NCBI GenBank assembly: GCA_008933495.1
Contig: WBUW01000056.1
Location: forward strand, 1-10,790
Reading direction: 5' to 3'
Origin: Pseudorhodoplanes sp.
Lineage (GTDB): Bacteria; Pseudomonadota; Alphaproteobacteria; Rhizobiales; Xanthobacteraceae
Length of the DNA stretch: 10,790 nt
Position 1 is the stretch's first letter. Every line of letters begins with the position of its first letter. A model generated the notes under the pieces. It was not told where the DNA came from. It did no database searches and worked only from the letters and a program-made list of their open reading frames with translations. The position numbers and the translations under genes were made by a program. Below are positions 7,213 to 10,790 of the stretch, piece by piece.

Positions 7213-7986
7213 TCAGAGCGGGCGGCGGGGCAGCGGCAATGGCACGCCATCGAGCTCGAGCATCGCCGGTTCCACGCCGAATATATCCGCAATCCGATCC
7301 GGCTGCAGGATTGTGGCGGTTTCGCCCTCGGCGACGACCCGTCCGGCCTGCATCATCAGGACGCGGTCGGCGAAGCGCGCAGCGAGCGTGAGGTCGTGGA
7401 TGACGGCGAGCACTGCTGCGCCCGCGCGCGCGGCGTCCTGCAGCAACTGCATCACGACAAGTTGATGCCGTGCGTCGAGCGAGACGGTCGGTTCGTCCGC
7501 GAGCAGCACCGGTGCCTGGGTGGCAAGTGCGCGTGCGAGCGCCACCCGGGCGCGTTCGCCACCCGACAAGGTGGTGACGGGGCGCGAGGCGAATTGGGCG
7601 ATTGCCGTAGCGGCAAGCGCGGCCGCGACCGCGCGCCGGTCATCCGGCGTCGGTGACGAGAACGCGTCGCCATGCGGATAGCGCCCGAGTGTCACGATCG
7701 CATCGACCCGCAGCGGCCAGTGAAAGACGGCGCCTTGCGGCAGATAAGCCAGCACGCGCGCCCGCTCGCGGGGCGACATGGATTCGAGCGCGCGTCCGTC
7801 GATGGTGATGGTTCCCTCGGCGGCGATGAGGCCTGCGACGGCACGCATCAGCGTCGTCTTGCCGGCGCCATTTGGACCGACAAGGGCGGTGAGCATTCCG
7901 CGCGCGAGGCGAAATGTCGCCGTCTCGACCACCCTGGCGTCGCCGATGCTGACGCTGACCTTGTCCGCCGCCACGATGGCCGTCAC
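7213..7986 (-). CDS. FecE/BtuD-type ABC transporter ATP-binding protein
   Basis: The 257-residue protein starts at GTG 7986-7984, which overlaps the TGA of the permease gene in the sequence GTGA, so translation is probably coupled. A second in-frame GTG 12 bases downstream is an alternative start. All ATPase motifs are present in order: Walker A GPNGAGKTT at 37-45, Q-loop Gln84 (YLPQ), signature LSGGE at 140-144, Walker B LLADEP at 161-166 with the catalytic Glu165, and H-loop His197 (VIHD). Length and motif spacing fit the ATPases of importers for ferric siderophores, haem or vitamin B12, which act as dimers below a FecCD/BtuC permease. The neighbouring permease and binding protein complete the set. 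The frame stays open upstream for 584 more codons, but that part is antisense to the permease and binding-protein regions and is not part of the gene. The substrate cannot be told from the ATPase. Confidence 0.92.
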   Translation of the reverse strand: MTAIVAADKVSVSIGDARVVETATFRLARGMLTALVGPNGAGKTTLMRAVAGLIAAEGTITIDGRALESMSPRERARVLAYLPQGAVFHWPLRVDAIVTLGRYPHGDAFSSPTPDDRRAVAAALAATAIAQFASRPVTTLSGGERARVALARALATQAPVLLADEPTVSLDARHQLVVMQLLQDAARAGAAVLAVIHDLTLAARFADRVLMMQAGRVVAEGETATILQPDRIADIFGVEPAMLELDGVPLPLPRRPL

Positions 7987-8987
7987 GATGGCGATCCTTC
8001 GAGCATCCGGCGCTCGCTGAAAATCATGGCGAGAAAGAACGGCACCCCGATCAGCGCGGTGACCACGCCGACCTTGAGCTCGATGGCGGCCGGGATGATC
8101 CGCACCGCAACATCGGCGGTGAGCAGAAGGACTGCGCCCGCCAGGGCGCCCGGCAGCATCACGTGTGCGGGATCCGAGCCGGCGAACCGGCGCACGAGAT
8201 GCGGCGCCACGAGGCCGACGAAGCCGATCGATCCCGCGACCGCCACGGCGGCGCCGACGCCGACTGCGACGCCGATGACCACGAGCAGGCGCGTGCGGAA
8301 AAGATCCACTCCGAGCGAGGCCGCGGCATCCTCGCCGAGCGTGAGCGCGCGGAACGCGCGGGCATTGAGCATCAACACGATCCAGCTTGCGACAAGAAAG
8401 GGGCCGGAAATGAACAAGTGATCCGACGATCGATCTTCCAGCGAGCCAAGCAGCCAGAACGCGACTTCGAGCGCGATGAAGGGATTCGGTGCAAGGTTGA
8501 GAATAAGCGCGGTGGCAGCGCCGGCAAAGCTTGCGAGCGCGAGCCCGGCGAGCAGGATCACCGTCAGACTCGCGCGCCGGCCGGCAATCGCGATCAGACC
8601 TCCGATCGAAATCAAGGCGCCGGCAATGCCGGCAAGCGGGACGGCCATCGAGGTCGCCGATACGAAACCGAACGCGATCACGAAAGACGAGGCGGCGGCG
8701 GCCGCTTGCGGTGCGCCGAACAGTGCGGGTTCGGCAAGCGGATTGCGCAGCAGGCCCTGCAACGCGGCGCCCGCCAGGCCCAGCGTTGCCCCGATCGATG
8801 CCGCGAGCAGCGTTCGCGGCAGCCGGATGTCGCGCGCAATGATCCCGGCCGGTCCCTCGCCGGACCACAAAGCGGCAACGGTGTCGGCGGGTGACAATCC
8901 GGCCGGCCCCACGGTCAGCGACGCCAGCATCAGTACCGGCACGAGCATGGCGAGCGCGAGGGTGGGGCGGACGGGAAAACCGGACAT
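7983..8987 (-). CDS. FecCD/BtuC-family ABC transporter permease
   Basis: The 334-residue protein starts at ATG 8987-8985 and is strongly hydrophobic, with about nine or ten membrane segments as expected for one subunit of a FecCD-type permease dimer. Typical markers are RLPRTLLA near 55-62, GAALQGLLRNPLAEP at 73-87, and the cytoplasmic coupling stretch GSIGFVGLVAPHLVRR at 252-267, which docks on the ATPase. The family imports iron-siderophore, haem or cobalamin from the periplasm. Only one permease gene is present, as in BtuCD-type systems with a homodimeric channel. It is followed by the ATPase gene with a 4-base overlap and faces the binding-protein gene across 46 bases. Nothing looks truncated. 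Which chelate is carried is not resolved. Confidence 0.92.
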   Translation of the reverse strand: MSGFPVRPTLALAMLVPVLMLASLTVGPAGLSPADTVAALWSGEGPAGIIARDIRLPRTLLAASIGATLGLAGAALQGLLRNPLAEPALFGAPQAAAAASSFVIAFGFVSATSMAVPLAGIAGALISIGGLIAIAGRRASLTVILLAGLALASFAGAATALILNLAPNPFIALEVAFWLLGSLEDRSSDHLFISGPFLVASWIVLMLNARAFRALTLGEDAAASLGVDLFRTRLLVVIGVAVGVGAAVAVAGSIGFVGLVAPHLVRRFAGSDPAHVMLPGALAGAVLLLTADVAVRIIPAAIELKVGVVTALIGVPFFLAMIFSERRMLEGSPS

Positions 8988-8998
8988 TGTGACAACGG

Positions 8999-9027
8999 TT
9001 GCAGGGCGGGTCGTTGCGCGCGACTAT
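8999..9027 (+). promoter_or_regulatory. Possible promoter for the binding-protein gene
   Basis: TTGCAG at 8999-9004 and GACTAT at 9022-9027 are separated by 17 bases and resemble sigma-70 boxes in the 46-base divergent gap. Transcription from here would begin near 9034, at the start codon itself, which would give a leaderless message; no ribosome-binding site is seen before 9034. No cobalamin riboswitch or recognisable Fur, Irr or RirA box fits in this short gap. Confidence 0.22.
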
Positions 9028-9033
9028 GCCCTG

Positions 9034-9876
9034 ATGATGCGGCGATTGCCAACTATGCTTTGGCTTGCGTGCGGCCTTGCTTTTTCCGGCGCGGCGAATG
9101 CGGATGCCCCGCGCCACGTGGTGTCCTTCAATCTGTGCGCCGACCAGCTTGTCGTCGCGCTCGCCGATCCGTCGCAGATTGCCGGCCTGTCGCCGTACGC
9201 AGCCGACGCGAGCCTGTCGGTTGTTGCCGAAGACGCCAAACGTTTCCGCCGCCTCGAATGGCAGGCGGAAGCCACAATCGTGCTGCAGCCGGATCTGGTT
9301 TTTGTGGGGCCGAACGACCGGCCGGTGACGCGGCGCATTCTGGCTGCGCAGGGCCTGCGCGTCGTCGAGACCGAATTCGTCACCGATCTGGAATCGGCGC
9401 GCCGGCAGATCATCGACGTGGCGCGCCTGCTCGGACATCCGCAGCGGGGCGAGCGGCTGGTTGAAAAACTCGACGCCGCGCGCGCGCGCCTGGCTTCGCT
9501 TCGCCGGCCGCAGGCGGAGACGGCCCTTGTCGTGGAGCGGGGCGGTTATACGCAGGGGCCGTCGAGTCTTGCGGCGACCTTGCTTGCAACCGCCGGATTT
9601 GTTCCGCCGCGCGGCGCCCCCGCCGGCTATGGCGGTTTCATCCCGCTGGAAAAATTGCTGATCTTGAAGCCGGACATCCTTGTCCTGAAGGATCCGCCGC
9701 AGCATGCGCAAGACCAGGGTGCGCTTTATTTCACGCACCCGGCCCTGCGCGCGCTCTATCCGCCGGAACGCAGGATTGCGCTGCCGACGCGCTATACGAT
9801 GTGCGGCGGCCCGGCGCTCGTGGCCGCGTTCGGTTATCTTGCCGATGCGCTCGGGCGTACGCCACTTGCGCGCTGA
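9034..9876 (+). CDS. Periplasmic binding protein of the FecCD-type importer (BtuF/FhuD-like)
   Basis: The 280-residue protein begins at ATG 9034 (MMRRLPTMLWLACG). It has a Sec signal peptide with a probable cut after Ala23 (AANA before DAPRHV). The mature part opens with VVSFNLCADQLVVALADP, the usual N-lobe start of helical-backbone (class III) binding proteins, followed by QPDLVFVG and a long linking helix around residues 130-165, then a C-lobe with PLEKLLILKPDILVL. This class delivers siderophores, haem or cobalamin to FecCD permeases. The gene is divergent from the permease and ATPase genes and is almost certainly their partner. Start choice is moderately sure: the next ATG (9055) would lose the basic end of the signal peptide. 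The only cysteine besides Cys13 and Cys35 that I noticed is in YTMCGGP near the C terminus. Ligand is unknown. Confidence 0.87.
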   Translation: MMRRLPTMLWLACGLAFSGAANADAPRHVVSFNLCADQLVVALADPSQIAGLSPYAADASLSVVAEDAKRFRRLEWQAEATIVLQPDLVFVGPNDRPVTRRILAAQGLRVVETEFVTDLESARRQIIDVARLLGHPQRGERLVEKLDAARARLASLRRPQAETALVVERGGYTQGPSSLAATLLATAGFVPPRGAPAGYGGFIPLEKLLILKPDILVLKDPPQHAQDQGALYFTHPALRALYPPERRIALPTRYTMCGGPALVAAFGYLADALGRTPLAR

Positions 9877-10667
9877 GCCGACCAGGCGGCGATGATCCCG
9901 ACCAGCGCATCGAGGCCGTCGGTCAGCGCGGCGGGACCGGGTTGTAAAATGACGGCGGATTTTATTTCATAAAAAGCGCAGTCACGAACCGCCGGAACCG
10001 CGTCGAATCCGGGCCGGGCGACAATTTCCCCGGGCACAAACTTCTTGCCGCACCAGCAGCCGGCGATGATATCCGGACGCGCCGCGACGATCTGCTCCAG
10101 CGTGACGATCCGCTCCTTCGGCCCTGCGCGCGAAGACAATTCGGCAAAGACGTCGGTTCCGCCGGCGATCTCGATGAGTTCGGAGACCCGGCCTGCCCGA
10201 CATCGTCGGATCGTCTCATTCCTCGAAATAGAGGCGCGGCTTGATCGACAGCGCGCGACGGCGTGCGCGCGCAGCCGCAACGCGTTCTTCAAGGCGCCCA
10301 GCCAGTGTTTCGGCCTTTGTTTCGGCCTTGGCGCCGGCGCCGACAAGCGCGCCGGGCGTGCGGATCACCGCAAAAATGCCGGCCACGCTGCGCTGGTTAA
10401 ATGCATGGACGGCAACGCCGTGGCGGATGAGTTCGGCGACAATGTCGGCCTGCAGGTCCGAGAACGTCAGGACAAGGTCCGGCTTCCGCGCCAGAATTTT
10501 CGGAATGCCAGCGCCGACGAATGCGGAGACGCGTGGCTTTTCCTTGCGCACCGGTGGCGGACATACGGCATAGCCTGACACGCCGACAATGCGATCGTGC
10601 TCGCCGAGGAGGTAAGCGTCGTGACGGGTTCCTCCGTGAGGCAAACGATGCGGCGCGGCGGGAACAT
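9834..10667 (-). pseudogene. Broken BtuF-like (cobalamin-binding-type) substrate-binding protein gene
   Basis: The minus strand encodes one recognisable family member spread over different frames. It starts at ATG 10667 (MFPPRRIVCLTEEPVTTL). At 10613-10616 a base is missing (CTTACC where CTTTACC is expected), after which the next frame reads YLLGEHDRIVGVSG through AFNQRSVAGI to RLYFEE. There the codon expected for Trp in the conserved YFEEWD motif is TGA (10216-10218). At 10188-10194 only 7 bases stand where 9 are expected, shifting to the third frame, which continues VSELIEIAGGTDVF, WCGKKF and LQPGPAALTDGLDAL. Family members are single uninterrupted proteins of about 270-290 residues, usually without a signal peptide, annotated as cobalamin-binding or ABC substrate-binding. 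Conserved positions also look changed to Cys, and a 12-base duplication is present. Three disabling lesions argue for a true pseudogene rather than one sequencing error. Its 3' end overlaps the convergent binding-protein gene by 43 bases. Confidence 0.85.
10307..10329. repeat. 12-base tandem duplication inside the pseudogene
   Basis: GTTTCGGCCTTT at 10307-10318 is followed directly by GTTTCGGCCTTG at 10319-10330, identical over 11 of 12 bases. On the coding (minus) strand it yields KAETKAET, adding four residues in frame where relatives have a single copy. It probably arose by replication slippage. Confidence 0.6.
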
Positions 10668-10678
10668 TTGCTTTGATT

Positions 10679-10790
10679 CTAGTCGAATTCCGCGTCGGCC
10701 GCCTCGAGCAAATCGAGGCCGCCCGTCCGGGTGACGCGTCCATCCGCCAGGCGCACGACGGCGTTTGCGATGCGGCGCACCTCCGACGGC
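10679..10790 (-). CDS. ABC transporter ATP-binding protein, C-terminal end (cut by the right window edge)
   Basis: Thirty-six codons enter from the right edge and end at TAG 10681-10679. The fragment reads PSEVRRIANAVVRLADGRVT and then ends LLEAADAEFD. The pattern of an EV-R-A helix followed by VV-L-DGRV is the stretch just after the H-loop of ABC ATPases, and is most like ModC-type (molybdate) ATPases. A standard ModC would continue for about 120 residues with a TOBE domain; this one stops about 14 residues after the core, so it is either a short ModC-like ATPase or a truncated one. The broken binding-protein gene starts 11 bases downstream on the same strand, so the two were probably co-transcribed. 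The Walker motifs lie outside the window, so the substrate and integrity are unproven. Confidence 0.5.
   Translation of the reverse strand, partial: PSEVRRIANAVVRLADGRVTRTGGLDLLEAADAEFD

Noticed and set aside
8476..9033. N-terminal extension of the plus-strand binding protein by 186 codons
   Set aside because: The extension is antisense to the permease gene, and a proper signal peptide begins at 9034.
8988..9033. Cobalamin riboswitch or iron-regulator box before the importer genes
   Set aside because: The gap is only 46 bases, far too short for a cobalamin riboswitch, and no recognisable Fur, Irr or RirA-type motif is present.
7987..9738. A long minus-strand open frame continuous with the ATPase gene, which would make an 841-residue fusion
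   Set aside because: The extra 584 codons are Arg/Pro-rich, lie opposite or out of frame with the permease and binding-protein genes and show no family motifs. The GTG at 7986 overlapping the permease stop explains the ATPase start.
10216..10218. Recoding of the in-frame TGA (as Trp or selenocysteine) in the broken binding-protein gene
   Set aside because: TGA ends several intact genes here, and two independent frameshifts elsewhere in the same gene make simple decay the better explanation.

Overview
The window looks like chromosomal DNA of an alphaproteobacterium of the Hyphomicrobiales, in the Bradyrhizobium/Rhodopseudomonas/Xanthobacteraceae range. This rests on the high GC content with long spurious antisense frames, the alphaproteobacterial style of the proteins, and an intergenic palindromic repeat of a kind common in that group. 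No single sequence proves the genus. I see no rRNA, tRNA, CRISPR array, phage gene or insertion sequence.

Layout from left to right. (1) 1-1142, minus: the 5' part of xdhA, the [2Fe-2S]/FAD subunit of a xanthine dehydrogenase-type molybdoenzyme, running off the left edge. (2) Divergent from it, 1218-2921, plus: an IlvD/Edd-family dehydratase. (3) 2923-2997: a hairpin-forming intergenic repeat between convergent genes. (4) 3002-4180, minus: a patatin-like lipase with a lipoprotein signal. (5) 4181-4373: a divergent control region with an AT-rich stretch inside an inverted repeat. (6) 4374-5309, plus: a zinc-dependent beta-keto acid cleavage enzyme (BKACE, formerly DUF849). (7) 5417-7192, plus: a CvrA/NhaP2-type K+/H+ antiporter. 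(8) 7213-7986 and 7983-8987, minus: the ATPase and permease of a FecCD/BtuCD-type metal-chelate importer, overlapping by 4 bases. Its likely periplasmic binding protein is divergent at 9034-9876, plus. (9) 9834-10667, minus: a second BtuF-like binding-protein gene, broken by two frameshifts and a nonsense codon. (10) 10679-10790, minus: the C-terminal end of an ABC ATPase entering from the right edge.

Functionally the window mixes catabolism (a molybdo-hydroxylase subunit, a sugar-acid or hydroxy-acid type dehydratase, a beta-keto acid cleavage enzyme), envelope lipid hydrolysis, K+ homeostasis and uptake of a corrinoid, haem or ferric chelate. The ATPase, permease and 9034 binding protein form one apparently complete inner-membrane importer; no TonB-dependent receptor is visible. 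The main surprise is the decayed second binding-protein gene beside this intact system. I did not find a convincing new multi-gene system. The other items worth checking are the unknown substrates of the dehydratase and BKACE enzyme, and several short symmetrical sequences in control regions.
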